The notes beneath the pieces were generated by a model. The model was given only the letters and a program-made list of their open reading frames with translations, had not been told where the DNA came from and did no database searches. A DNA stretch of 45,028 nucleotides from an uncultured Sulfurovum sp. (GTDB taxonomy: Bacteria > Campylobacterota > Campylobacteria > Campylobacterales > Sulfurovaceae). The stretch lies in the NCBI GenBank assembly GCA_902727855.1, contig CACVAS010000058.1, positions 1 through 45,028 on the forward strand. The letters run 5' to 3'. Below are positions 24,974 through 34,087 of this stretch, one piece after another. The stretch's first letter is position 1; every line of letters begins with the position of its first letter. The position numbers were made by a program, and so were the translations under genes.

Positions 24974-25963
24974 TTATCTTTTAATTTTTCTTAGTGTCGA
25001 CTCTTGCCACAATTGAGAAGTTGAATACTTTTTCTTTCCAACTTTAAAACTACTTTGATTTTTGACAGTTACTTTTTTAGGAATATATGCCAATGTTTCA
25101 TGTCCATTTCTAAAATCTTTTCCATACCATGTGTACCATCTTAAAGCTCTAGGGTCTGAACTTCCACTCGCTTTTGGCCAGTTTTTATCAAGAATTTTTA
25201 TTTTTTTACCACCCTTATAATACTCTGTATGGTAATCAGCAAATGTTTTTGTATCTACATAAGTAATACGGTAATCATACCACCAACCGGAGAATTTTGT
25301 AGTACTTTTAACTTTATACACTTGGCGGTCAGCAAATTTATTTGTACCTGCTGGTAAATCTTTTGTAAGACGGGTCTGCTCTGCTTTAGGGATACTCAAT
25401 GACTTTACTTTCATACCAAACTTTTGTGTACCCATAAGTTCATGTTTTTCATGTTTTGGTTTACGTAGTGTCACATCACCAAAAGTAAAGTCTGTTCCAC
25501 CCCAAGCTTCATCGTGTGCTGGTTGTGCAAATCTTCTTACTTTTCTTAAAGCTGGTAGCCATACTAAATATTCTTGACTTTTTGCATCATCATCATAATC
25601 AGTAATAAGCATACCCATACCTCTTAATTTACCTGAACGGAAAATAGCTAAATCTTTTGATTTAATTTTCGGATCTGAAGTATAGTCATTGTTAAGATAT
25701 CTTTCGACAGTTTCTGTTAATGCCTTTTTACCTTTTGACTTCTTGATGATTTTCGTAATTGTTCTACCTTTTTTAACAATAGAATAATTTTTAAATGCAA
25801 AAAAATGATTGACATAATAGACTTGGCTCATAATGTCTTTTGCGTTAGTCAATTTGCCTTTAGGGTAGGCTAAATCTACTTTTACACCAGCATTAGCTCC
25901 TGTTAGGAGTAAGCCAGCTACCACCATAGCAACACCTATTTTTGTTTTTATACTTTTAGTCAT
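24974..25963 (-). CDS. LolA-like outer membrane lipoprotein-sorting protein, copy B
   Basis: The 329-residue protein has a signal peptide (VAMVVAGLLLTGANAG) and is periplasmic. Its middle, with DLAIFRSGKLRGMGMLITDY, EYLVWLPALRKVRRFAQP and WYDYRITYVDTKTF, matches the LolA/LppX-fold family annotated as outer membrane lipoprotein-sorting protein, which binds lipids in a hydrophobic groove. It is a clear paralogue of the product of 26066-26983. A promoter-like TATAAT inside a palindrome lies 40 bases upstream, so it may have its own control. Confidence 0.85.
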   Translation of the reverse strand: MTKSIKTKIGVAMVVAGLLLTGANAGVKVDLAYPKGKLTNAKDIMSQVYYVNHFFAFKNYSIVKKGRTITKIIKKSKGKKALTETVERYLNNDYTSDPKIKSKDLAIFRSGKLRGMGMLITDYDDDAKSQEYLVWLPALRKVRRFAQPAHDEAWGGTDFTFGDVTLRKPKHEKHELMGTQKFGMKVKSLSIPKAEQTRLTKDLPAGTNKFADRQVYKVKSTTKFSGWWYDYRITYVDTKTFADYHTEYYKGGKKIKILDKNWPKASGSSDPRALRWYTWYGKDFRNGHETLAYIPKKVTVKNQSSFKVGKKKYSTSQLWQESTLRKIKR

Positions 25964-25993
25964 TTTTCTTCCTTATTCTTAATATAAATTAAA

Positions 25994-26017
25994 CTTATGT
26001 TATATTATAAACATAAG
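25994..26017 (-). promoter_or_regulatory. palindrome around a -10 box upstream of the second LolA-like gene
   Basis: CTTATGTT and AACATAAG flank an 8-base centre. On the minus strand the centre contains TATAAT, 40 bases before the ATG at 25963. A regulator bound here would cover the promoter. This gap of 102 bp is the only sizeable space inside the cluster. Confidence 0.4.
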
Positions 26018-26065
26018 AACTTTTAAATTATATACGATAAAAGTAACAGTCGACTTAAAGAGTTG

Positions 26066-26983
26066 CTATCTTTTGATTTTCTCCAACGTCTGTGTAGTCC
26101 AAAAGGATTTCTTCACTTTTTGATTTATTTTAATGTTTTTAATAGGTACATAAGTCATCATTTCATAATCTGTTTCGATATCTTTACTATACCAGTAGTA
26201 CCACATTTTAGATTTTGGATCTGGTTCATTACCTAAATGTACCCAATGACGATAGACCTCTTTTATCTTCTTCCCAGCTTTATAATAATCTGTTTTATAA
26301 TCTGTAAAATATTCACTATCAATATAAGAGATACGATAATCATACCAATGGTCTTTCTTTTTATAGGTAGATTTTAAAACATGAATATTTCTACCACGTA
26401 TTATGCTTTTTTGCTTATATGGTATATATTTACTATATCTGCCAAGTTCACCTTTTGAGAATGGCATCATTTTAAGGGGTAAATTCATCTTTTGTGTTTT
26501 AAGTAGTTCGTAGCTTTCTTCGTGAAAACGTCTTAACTTTGCATCTTCTAAAAAAGCGATGTCTCCTGCACCTAAACCTGCTTCTTTAGGTTCAGCCATT
26601 CGTCTTACTTTTCTTAAAGCAGGAATCCACATAAGATACTCATGGGAGCGTTTAGGGTCAATATATGAAGTCATCAAAACACCTAAACCATTTAATTTCC
26701 CCGAACGTATGATAATCAAATCTTTTGACTCTATGTCGCCCTCATATGCGTTAGACAAGTAACGCTCAGTAGCGGTAATACGAAGCTTCTTGCCTGGCAC
26801 ACGGCTCACAGATAAAATACTGCGTCGACCTTTTTTTTTGATCATCATATTTTTAACATAGATAGAGTGATTTACATTGTAACTTTCTTGTGCTATTTGA
26901 TTAGCACTCAAGGCATAGGAGATTGTTGTGAAAGATATGGAAGATAAGAGTACTTGAAGACTCAAGTAAAAAAGAATACGCAT
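26066..26983 (-). CDS. LolA-like outer membrane lipoprotein-sorting protein, copy A
   Basis: The 305-residue protein starts with a signal peptide (FYLSLQVLLSSISFTTISYA). It shares DLIIIRSGKLNGLGVLMTSY, EYLMWIPALRKVRRMAEP and WYDYRISYIDSEYFTDYKTD with the neighbouring copy. It is therefore a second periplasmic LolA/LppX-fold lipid-binding protein. The two copies differ enough to be an old duplication, perhaps with different ligands or handing cargo from one to the other. It is the first gene of the envelope cluster. Confidence 0.83.
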   Translation of the reverse strand: MRILFYLSLQVLLSSISFTTISYALSANQIAQESYNVNHSIYVKNMMIKKKGRRSILSVSRVPGKKLRITATERYLSNAYEGDIESKDLIIIRSGKLNGLGVLMTSYIDPKRSHEYLMWIPALRKVRRMAEPKEAGLGAGDIAFLEDAKLRRFHEESYELLKTQKMNLPLKMMPFSKGELGRYSKYIPYKQKSIIRGRNIHVLKSTYKKKDHWYDYRISYIDSEYFTDYKTDYYKAGKKIKEVYRHWVHLGNEPDPKSKMWYYWYSKDIETDYEMMTYVPIKNIKINQKVKKSFWTTQTLEKIKR

Positions 26984-27031
26984 TATGAACCTCTCTTATC
27001 TATCTCAAAAGTTGAGATAGATAATAACGCT

Positions 27032-27331
27032 TTATGCACCCATAAGATTTGCATCTACTTGAAGTTTAAATTGTTCTATTGTAAAAGTAATCATACTTGC
27101 GATTTTTTCAGAACTCTCTTTTAAATAAGTGTCAGTCAATACAATTTTTTTCTCAATGTATTTATTGTCAGTATGCTTAACTGAAATATATGGGCCACCA
27201 TTAATATCACATTTTTCAGCAGTGGTTGCCACCTCAGGAATACAATATTCAATCTCAATATCTGGATCAATCATAAGTACATTTACTTGTTCTACTATTT
27301 TCTCTAGTTTTTCTTTAAGTGCAGTTTCCAT
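27032..27331 (-). CDS. hypothetical protein, 99 aa
   Basis: I do not recognise this family. The protein is small, acidic and soluble. It has an N-terminal helix (ALKEKLEKIVEQVNVLM), a segment with two Cys (EYCIPEVATTAEKCD), a strand-like middle, and a C-terminal helix (IASMITFTIEQFKLQV). AAAGGAAAT precedes the start. It may be transcribed with the LolA-like genes that follow 49 bases on, but no functional link is evident. Confidence 0.65.
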   Translation of the reverse strand: METALKEKLEKIVEQVNVLMIDPDIEIEYCIPEVATTAEKCDINGGPYISVKHTDNKYIEKKIVLTDTYLKESSEKIASMITFTIEQFKLQVDANLMGA

Positions 27332-27666
27332 TTACTTATTTCCTTTTAAATTAAAATATACATAAACGTTTGATGTTTATATATTTATATTATACCTAAC
27401 TTCCAAAAACAATAATGAAAAATGTGTTCCAATATTGTGCTTCTTCAAATATTTTCATTTTTTGTATCAATTCATCCATCTATCATATAAAAAATTGTTT
27501 AACTCTTCCATAAAAACTATGCATAAGTACTTTCAAACTTATGTTCTAAAGTATATAAATGAGTCACTACTAAGTGAATTAGGTATATAATTAAGGTAAG
27601 TAGTTCTTATGATTATCATAAATACTACAAATAATTATTCTACAAACATACAAAGGAGAAGGTGTA
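27332..27666. other. 335-bp intergenic region with divergent promoters
   Basis: No gene is seen here. On the minus side TATAAT-like sequence near 27388-27395 and an ATAAAC/GTTTAT inverted repeat (27362-27380) could control the 99-aa gene. On the plus side AAAGGAGAAGG just before 27667 is a strong ribosome binding site for the beta-trefoil gene. The rest is AT-rich without clear structure. Confidence 0.45.
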
Positions 27667-28599
27667 ATGATTGAAGTATATATACAACAAGTAAGTAGTG
27701 GACGTTATCTTGATGCTTATGAACATAGAAATGATAATGATGTGGTAACCCAAGATAAACAAGATAATGACTCTCAAAAATGGATTTTAACATCTGTAAA
27801 ATATGATGAGGATATTGGGTATATCGTTCGTATTCAACAAAAAAATACTCAACACTATTTAGATGCGTATACCCATGTCTTACGTAACTATAAGGTAGTC
27901 ACACGTGATAAACAGAACAATAGTTCCCAAGATTGGATTGTAAAACAAACAGGTCACAATATTTATACCATCCAACAATTTGACAATAACCGATACATGG
28001 ATGCCTATGAGACAAGTGGGCGTGACTTTACAGTAGTCACACGAGATGCCCAAGACAATACCACCCAAGAATGGCAACTTAGTAGAACACAACCACTGTT
28101 TCTAGATAGTCTATATACCATTAAACATTCTTATGATAACGATAGAATAAAGGCGTATAAAAATAGCCAATATGACTATCAGGCAGTCATGGAGCAAGAC
28201 CGTAGAAATTTTGATGCAGATAGTGAATGGATTATCTATACTGTAGGGGATGGAGAAGTAAGGATTCAGCAAAATAGTACTGAACGATTCCTCGATGCAC
28301 ATGAGTCAGATGCATTAGATGCAACCTATAATGTAGTAACAAGACCAGAGCAAGACAATGATTCTCAAATATGGATCGTAGATGAAAAAGATATTTTACG
28401 TAATTTATCTTACGAAGGTCCTGGTGTCTATTGTGCCTTTAAACAAAAATCATCTGGGTACACTTTAGACATCATACAATTAGAAGATAATAGTGAAAAA
28501 GTAGTCACAATACAACCACCTGAAAATCGTGGAGAGTATATAGATTTAACAAAAAGAAGAGAATATATTAAAGATTGGTTAGTTGAGTGGATTGGGTAA
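27667..28599 (+). CDS. ricin-type beta-trefoil repeat protein
   Basis: The 310-residue protein is built from about six units of 45-50 residues. Units share a pattern like RYLDAYE, then VVTRDxQDN, then SQxW, seen as NDSQKWIL, NSSQDWIV, NTTQEWQL, ADSEWII and NDSQIWIV. The QxW ending is the mark of ricin-B-like beta-trefoils, so two trefoils are likely. Such domains bind sugars or act as scaffolds. No signal peptide, membrane helix or catalytic domain is present, so the protein is probably cytosolic or leaves by an unusual route. It has a strong ribosome binding site and stands alone. The ligand is unknown. Confidence 0.8.
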   Translation: MIEVYIQQVSSGRYLDAYEHRNDNDVVTQDKQDNDSQKWILTSVKYDEDIGYIVRIQQKNTQHYLDAYTHVLRNYKVVTRDKQNNSSQDWIVKQTGHNIYTIQQFDNNRYMDAYETSGRDFTVVTRDAQDNTTQEWQLSRTQPLFLDSLYTIKHSYDNDRIKAYKNSQYDYQAVMEQDRRNFDADSEWIIYTVGDGEVRIQQNSTERFLDAHESDALDATYNVVTRPEQDNDSQIWIVDEKDILRNLSYEGPGVYCAFKQKSSGYTLDIIQLEDNSEKVVTIQPPENRGEYIDLTKRREYIKDWLVEWIG

Positions 28600-28662
28600 C
28601 TAAAGCCCGGTCCACCCAAATTTCCATATTTTACTATGGTTGAAACTAGTGATTTCTCGTAC

Positions 28663-29976
28663 TTACATAGCACCTCGTATTTGGTAGGTAATATCTCCTG
28701 CACCAAAGGCGGTGATGAGTCCTTCACTGTACTCTTTGATGACATGACCATCGCGTATTACTTGTACAATACCATCTTCTTTTATCACTGAGTCTGCCAT
28801 AAGTAGGTTATAACGTGAAAATGCACCTTTTAGGTCTATGTCTACTTCTAATTCACCTGCAGCCCATATAGGAAGAATAACCAGTTCATCTACACCTTCA
28901 AAACACTCTACAAAAGCTTGTAAATTATCCATAGTTCTAGAGTATTTATGGGGTTGCCAAATGACATTAAGTTGTGTAAACTCCCGTAAAGACTTGTACG
29001 ACTGAAGTGACTGCATGGTCACTTTTATCTCTGTTGGGTGATGACCATAGTCATCAATCACCACACACTCTTCTTCGTTTTGTACAATATCAAAACGTTT
29101 TTTAATGCCCTTGTAGTTTAAAAGATTAGTACGGATATCTTCTAGTTTTTCTCCCATTTCTAAAGCACCTAAGATGGCTAGTGCTGCATCGAGTGCTATG
29201 TGATTACCAAACCCAAACACTTCAAAAACACCAAGCTCCAGAAGTGAAAACTTTGTATGAGGTTCACCCTCTACCAATACAAACTCAATATCTGTAATAT
29301 CTTTGGATGGATAGAGCTTAATACTTGACATCTCAAGAGAAGATAAAAATTCATCCTCTGCGTTAATCACACGTACTTTGGCTAACGACAAAAAGTTTTT
29401 ATAGGCATTGTAAAAACGCTCTTCATCATAGTCGTAATACTCCATATGCTCAGGTTCTACATTGGTAACTATCGCTAAATGTGGGTTAGCATTCAAAAAG
29501 CTCTCATCACTTTCATCGGCTTCAAATACCACTTTATTGTTAGGGTAATTACGTACGTTTGATCCAAACTCTTTACTAATAGCCCCAATGAGTGCATTGG
29601 TATGAGGTAGTATGGAAGAGAGCATTGCAGATGTTGTGCTTTTACCATGTGCACCACCTACAGCATACACCTCTTTTTCACCTAAAATCGTTTTGAGTGA
29701 CTCTTTTCTTGAGAGTAATTCAATACCAAGCTCTTTTGCTTTTTGATACTCGGGGTTGTTTGCTCTTACAGCTGCTGAGTAAATCACTCTATCTACACCT
29801 TCAACAGCATCTTCATGATGGGGAATAGTGATCTTCGCATCAAAATTTCTTGCTAAATCATTGGTGATTTCTGTTTGCCTAATGTCTGAACCAGAAATTT
29901 TATGTCCATCATTGACTAAAAATTTTGCCAAAGCAGAGAGTCCAATACCTCCTATACCAATGAAATGTATTTTCAT
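28663..29976 (-). CDS. murC: UDP-N-acetylmuramate--L-alanine ligase
   Basis: MurC adds L-alanine to UDP-MurNAc, the first amino acid of the peptidoglycan stem peptide. The 437-residue protein begins with the Rossmann motif IHFIGIGGIGLSALA and has the ATP loop AVGGAHGKSTTSAM, the EADESDESFL and NVEPEHMEYY motifs, and IDDYGHHPTEI in the C-terminal domain. It follows the 203-aa gene with a 4-base overlap and lies downstream of a dapC-like gene, so stem-peptide supply and assembly are joined in one transcript. Confidence 0.96.
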   Translation of the reverse strand: MKIHFIGIGGIGLSALAKFLVNDGHKISGSDIRQTEITNDLARNFDAKITIPHHEDAVEGVDRVIYSAAVRANNPEYQKAKELGIELLSRKESLKTILGEKEVYAVGGAHGKSTTSAMLSSILPHTNALIGAISKEFGSNVRNYPNNKVVFEADESDESFLNANPHLAIVTNVEPEHMEYYDYDEERFYNAYKNFLSLAKVRVINAEDEFLSSLEMSSIKLYPSKDITDIEFVLVEGEPHTKFSLLELGVFEVFGFGNHIALDAALAILGALEMGEKLEDIRTNLLNYKGIKKRFDIVQNEEECVVIDDYGHHPTEIKVTMQSLQSYKSLREFTQLNVIWQPHKYSRTMDNLQAFVECFEGVDELVILPIWAAGELEVDIDLKGAFSRYNLLMADSVIKEDGIVQVIRDGHVIKEYSEGLITAFGAGDITYQIRGAM

Positions 29977-30584
29977 GCATTATCCTCACTGTTTTTACTC
30001 TCGTCTAAGACTCTTAACTCTTCCTTACCTTGCTTTACTTGTTTTGCAAACATGTTTAACAATATATCGGTAGGCTGTGCGAATGTTTGTATAAAAAATG
30101 CCAAAGGATCATTTTCATTCACACCACTCACATCTACTAGATTTTCAATAAAGTCTTCAAAAGAGTGTCCAGCCATCACTGCAGCAGCATGTACCATCAT
30201 TGCATCTTTAAGTTCTACATGATCTATAGTATAATTAAGTACTAAAAATATCTCTTTGGCACCCTTTGTATCTTTTTCGCTATAACGTTGAATACCATGT
30301 TCATAAATAGCCCTAGCCGTTGCTAAATCTTCTGCGTCTTCTAAATTAAAGTTTTGAGAACTTGTAAGTTTCTCTGCTAGTCTATCAAAAGCGTTATTGA
30401 CGATAAAAGTAAAAATCTCATTGATCTCATCTTCTGGTGCTTCAATAATAAGCTGTGCATCTAAAAGCTGATAGCCTTTTGCGATACTTTGCTCCTCTTT
30501 ACACTCAGTTTCCAACCTTTTAATATTTGCCAAAAATTCAGGGTCTTTTTTTAACTCTTCTACATGTATTTCAGGTGTTTCCAT
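29973..30584 (-). CDS. conserved hypothetical protein between dapC and murC
   Basis: I do not recognise a family. The 203-residue protein is acidic and nearly all helical, without signal peptide or membrane helix. It contains ARAIYEHGIQRYSEKDTKGA followed by KEIFLVLNY, which looks like a single TPR-type helical hairpin. It touches dapC end to start and overlaps murC by four bases, so translation of all three is coupled. A link to cell-wall synthesis follows only from position. Confidence 0.72.
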   Translation of the reverse strand: METPEIHVEELKKDPEFLANIKRLETECKEEQSIAKGYQLLDAQLIIEAPEDEINEIFTFIVNNAFDRLAEKLTSSQNFNLEDAEDLATARAIYEHGIQRYSEKDTKGAKEIFLVLNYTIDHVELKDAMMVHAAAVMAGHSFEDFIENLVDVSGVNENDPLAFFIQTFAQPTDILLNMFAKQVKQGKEELRVLDESKNSEDNA

Positions 30585-31723
30585 TATTTAGTCTCCAAAC
30601 ATTTTTTTACTCTCTCTAGACACTCTCTTGTTTTGTCTGCTTCATACACAAGTGCCAATCTTACATAGCCTTGTCCTTCATCTTGCCGACCTAAAAATGA
30701 TCCAGGTATGACTTTTAGATTGTACTCTTTATAAAGTTTAGTTGTAAAAGCTATTTCATCCTCTACTGGAAGCCAAATATAAAATGTTGCCTCTGGTCTA
30801 TCCACACCCAGTACTTCTTTTGCCACTCTAAAGTTGGCTTGGTACTTTTGTCTAAACGACTCCACATGTGACTGGTCTGACCAAGCAACAGCAGCAGCAT
30901 GTTGTAATGGAAGTGGTGAAGCACATCCGACATAGGTACGGTACACCATATACTCTTTTAACAATGCTGCATCTCCAGCTATAAATCCAGACCGTAACCC
31001 TGGTGCACTAGAACGTTTTGAAATCGAGTTAATCACTAAAACATTTTTAAATGTTTCATTGCCTACTTCCATACTTGCGTTGAGTAGTGAAGGTAATGGT
31101 TCATCTAAATACAAATCAGCATAACACTCATCATTGAGAAGTACAAAATCATGTTTCAATGCAAGCTTGACCCACTTTTTTAAATCTTCCATAGGCATTA
31201 CGGACGATGTTGGGTTATTGGGTGAATTTAGTATGACAAAATGTACCTTAGCTAACGTCACTTCATCTACTTCTGGTTGAAAGTGATTGTTCTGATTTAA
31301 ATTGAGGTAAATGACCTCAGCACGACATGCTTTTGCTGCACCTTCATAGATTTGATAAAATGGATTTGGGAAAACCATCACAGGATTTTCAATATCATGT
31401 AATAAAAACTGTGGAAAATTAAAAAGCACTTCACGTGTACCAAAGGTAGGAATGATTTGACTGTTATCAAGTGTCAGTCCAAAACGCTCTTGATTGTACG
31501 TTAACATACCTTGACGTAAAACATCTTCACCTGAGGTTTTTGGATATTTATTAAGTAACGTTGCATGCGTATTTAAAGCATCCAAAATAAACTGAGGTGT
31601 ATCAAACTGAGGTTCACCAATAGTTAAAGAGAGTGGCGAGTATTGCTTATTAGGTTCAACCTCATTTAAAAGTAGATTTAACTTTTCAAAAGGGTACGTT
31701 TCAAAGTTCATAAAATCCCTCAT
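30584..31723 (-). CDS. dapC: class I aminotransferase, probable succinyldiaminopimelate aminotransferase
   Basis: The 379-residue PLP enzyme has the fold-type I layout: SPNNPTSS, NDECYADLYLDEP with Asp and Tyr for the cofactor ring, and SISKRSSAPGLRSGF with the PLP Lys, then a C-terminal substrate Arg in YVRLALVYE. Helicobacter has a similar gene directly before murC, annotated as DapC, and the order is the same here. DapC makes N-succinyl-LL-diaminopimelate for lysine and peptidoglycan. Substrate choice within class I is hard to read from sequence, so an aspartate-type enzyme is possible. Confidence 0.8.
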   Translation of the reverse strand: MRDFMNFETYPFEKLNLLLNEVEPNKQYSPLSLTIGEPQFDTPQFILDALNTHATLLNKYPKTSGEDVLRQGMLTYNQERFGLTLDNSQIIPTFGTREVLFNFPQFLLHDIENPVMVFPNPFYQIYEGAAKACRAEVIYLNLNQNNHFQPEVDEVTLAKVHFVILNSPNNPTSSVMPMEDLKKWVKLALKHDFVLLNDECYADLYLDEPLPSLLNASMEVGNETFKNVLVINSISKRSSAPGLRSGFIAGDAALLKEYMVYRTYVGCASPLPLQHAAAVAWSDQSHVESFRQKYQANFRVAKEVLGVDRPEATFYIWLPVEDEIAFTTKLYKEYNLKVIPGSFLGRQDEGQGYVRLALVYEADKTRECLERVKKCLETK

Positions 31724-31784
31724 TTTTTATGAAAGTATAGCGTAGATAAGGTAAGATACATTTACATATTTAAAGGAAATATTC

Positions 31785-32135
31785 ATGGATACACTTTTTG
31801 TTTATGGGACACTCATGCCCAACTGTCCAAACGGCCACATTTTAGAAAATATTCAAGGTAAATTTATACCTGCGACCATTACAGGAGAACTGATAGCTGC
31901 TGGTTGGTCTGCCTCTATGGGATACCCAGGCATCAAGTTAGACAATAAAGTCGATACGGTACATGGCTATTTGTTCTACTCACAGAACCTAGAAGATCAT
32001 TGGGATTACCTAGATGGGTTTGAGGGTGAAGAATTCATACGTACAGAAGTAAGTGCAGAACGCTATGATGAACTAGATGTAGACACCTTTGTCTATGTAC
32101 TTAAAGAGTCTAAAGAATCCCTAGAAGATGATTAA
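31785..32135 (+). CDS. gamma-glutamylcyclotransferase family protein
   Basis: The 116-residue protein has the AIG2/GGCT fold marks: FVYGTLMPNCPNGHIL at the start (the YGTL loop binds the gamma-glutamyl group), a middle strand GELIAAGWSASMGYPGI, and LDGFEGEEFIRTEV with the conserved Glu. Family members turn gamma-glutamyl compounds into 5-oxoproline. The natural substrate here is not known. The end overlaps the convergent dacB gene by four bases. Confidence 0.9.
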   Translation: MDTLFVYGTLMPNCPNGHILENIQGKFIPATITGELIAAGWSASMGYPGIKLDNKVDTVHGYLFYSQNLEDHWDYLDGFEGEEFIRTEVSAERYDELDVDTFVYVLKESKESLEDD

Positions 32136-33670
32136 AACATCTCTGTATCTAAAAGCTCTTTAGGTACTTTTGTTTCCATAGACCATAAACTACTCACGGG
32201 CATTGGTCTAGTAATCTTTTTAAGTGGCATTACTTGTTTAACCAAGCCTTTAGCTTTGTAGCGCACAAGCCATTTTATAATGTCGTTTTGTAGCCCTGAT
32301 GCTCTCCAATTACCTTTGTTGGTATTGACTAAAATACTCACGGCATAAAGATGTCCAGATTTACTCTTTACATACCCACCTATATTTTTAACACGTCTAA
32401 GTGTTCCTGTTTTCATCCATGCTCTGTTCTTCACCACAGTACCACGAAAACGTTTTTTAATTGTACCATCAACTCCTGCTATAGCAAGGGTATCCATCCA
32501 CTTTTGACCATACCTTTTGTGTGCATGCTCAAGCATCTGGGTCAGTTGTTTTGCAGACATTTTGGCTGTTCTTGAAAGCCCTGAACCATTGTCAATACGC
32601 ATCATCCCTGGACCCAATGCACCTTGCTGATCTAAAATACGCTCAAGTGCTCTTTGCCCTTTATGTAAAGTTGCTGGAGCACCATAAGTCTTTGCCCCCA
32701 AAACAAGTAAAAGTTGTCTTGCATAAACATTGTTACTTTTCTTTGCTGTTTTAGAAATGATTACTTCTAAAGGTTCAGAGTAATGTGTAAAAAGAGGTTT
32801 TGCATACTTAGGTACTTTAGCCAAGTGCATTGTACCTTGCACTTTCACTCCTGCTTTATGTAGACTGTCTTTGAGCGCATAATAAAATGATTTATAAGGC
32901 TGTGTCACAACTTTACAAATATTACGTTTACCACAACGTTTAGAAATGGTACCCTTAAGCCAAATTTTTGCATTGTCCCCTTTACTGTCTATTTTCACAG
33001 CTGGCCATGAGTATTTACCACGACATGGTTTATTGACACGTTTGAGTTGATTAATAACTTGATAACTTCCATCAGCATTTTCTTTTGTAACTGAGTTTTT
33101 ATTGGGTGTGACACATACTGTACTAATACGTTCATTGAACATCATAGCATCAGGCATTGCATTGTAAGGGCTATGGGTATTTTTATCAAACCCTGAGGTA
33201 TTTTTATTTCCCACTTCAAAATAACTTCTATCTATGATAATGTTACCCGTGATTTTTTTTATACCACGTGATTTTATTTGTTTAACAATACTTTTTAAAT
33301 CTTCTGAAGATAAAGAAGGATCACCCATGCCTCGTACAATCAAATCACCATATAAGGTACCTTTTGAGATTTTACCTTTTGTATAAAATTTTGTGGTAAA
33401 CCTATAGTTAAACCCTAATTTTAAAATAGCCGCATAGGTGGTAAACACTTTCACTACTGAAGCTGGTGTTCTTATTTGCGTTGCATTAAGTGATGCTAGT
33501 GTACCACCATTGCCATTGATTTGCTTAATATAAATACTCACATCTTTTGCAGGTATACCTGAGTTTCGTATAATTGTATTGATACCATGAGGTAGTGCCC
33601 ATATAGTTACAGACAATAAGAGGTAAAAAAGAATAAGTTTTTTTATATTCAAATGATAATTATGATTCAA
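32132..33670 (-). CDS. dacB: D-alanyl-D-alanine carboxypeptidase/endopeptidase, PBP4 type
   Basis: This penicillin-binding protein trims peptidoglycan stem peptides in the periplasm. A signal segment (LILFYLLLSVTIWALPHG) precedes the S13 peptidase domain. The three active-site motifs are SVVK at Ser71-Lys74, SNN in KKSNNVYARQ, and KTG in WMKTGTLRRV. The large insert between the first and second motifs is typical of PBP4. At 512 residues it is full length. It follows the DUF6394 gene by nine bases and may share its transcript. Confidence 0.93.
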   Translation of the reverse strand: MNHNYHLNIKKLILFYLLLSVTIWALPHGINTIIRNSGIPAKDVSIYIKQINGNGGTLASLNATQIRTPASVVKVFTTYAAILKLGFNYRFTTKFYTKGKISKGTLYGDLIVRGMGDPSLSSEDLKSIVKQIKSRGIKKITGNIIIDRSYFEVGNKNTSGFDKNTHSPYNAMPDAMMFNERISTVCVTPNKNSVTKENADGSYQVINQLKRVNKPCRGKYSWPAVKIDSKGDNAKIWLKGTISKRCGKRNICKVVTQPYKSFYYALKDSLHKAGVKVQGTMHLAKVPKYAKPLFTHYSEPLEVIISKTAKKSNNVYARQLLLVLGAKTYGAPATLHKGQRALERILDQQGALGPGMMRIDNGSGLSRTAKMSAKQLTQMLEHAHKRYGQKWMDTLAIAGVDGTIKKRFRGTVVKNRAWMKTGTLRRVKNIGGYVKSKSGHLYAVSILVNTNKGNWRASGLQNDIIKWLVRYKAKGLVKQVMPLKKITRPMPVSSLWSMETKVPKELLDTEMF

Positions 33671-33679
33671 TGTGTCAAC

Positions 33680-34018
33680 CTAAAAGTCAACTTTCTCTTT
33701 AGAACTCTCAATCATAGAAACAAAGATAGTATAGAGGTTGGCTATCACCGCACCTATGACTAACCCAATTGCTAGGGGCTCATTTTGATAAAACTGTAAA
33801 GCAAAAAAAGCAGGAATAAGATGTAAATCTGCAACCAATGAACCAGCTAAAAGCTCAGCAGAAAGTATATTCCGTACACCTATTTTAAGAAGCGTTGAAA
33901 TCACGTTTACAGACCCAGCTATAAAAAGTGCTACTACTGAATGCTCATACAAAAATGCAGCTGATGTCGTAAGAGACATCAACGTAAAAAACATATAAAA
34001 AACCTTACCCCAATTCAT
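33680..34018 (-). CDS. DUF6394-type small inner-membrane protein
   Basis: The 112-residue protein has about three or four membrane helices (about residues 6-24, 27-45, 55-75 and 82-102) and few polar residues. It resembles the DUF6394 family, which is common in Campylobacterota and has no known function. It lies between secF and dacB on the same strand. The 69-bp gap to secF on one side and nine bases to dacB on the other suggest pairing with dacB. Confidence 0.65.
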   Translation of the reverse strand: MNWGKVFYMFFTLMSLTTSAAFLYEHSVVALFIAGSVNVISTLLKIGVRNILSAELLAGSLVADLHLIPAFFALQFYQNEPLAIGLVIGAVIANLYTIFVSMIESSKEKVDF

Positions 34019-34087
34019 ACTGACCTTTCGTTATTAAATAGAAATTATAAATCTATTTTACTTTTTCATACACTAAGTATAGCGTAA

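Noticed and set aside
28600..28662. CCATA/TATGG short inverted repeat between the beta-trefoil gene and murC as a terminator
   Set aside because: The stem is only five bases with no T-run, too weak to call.
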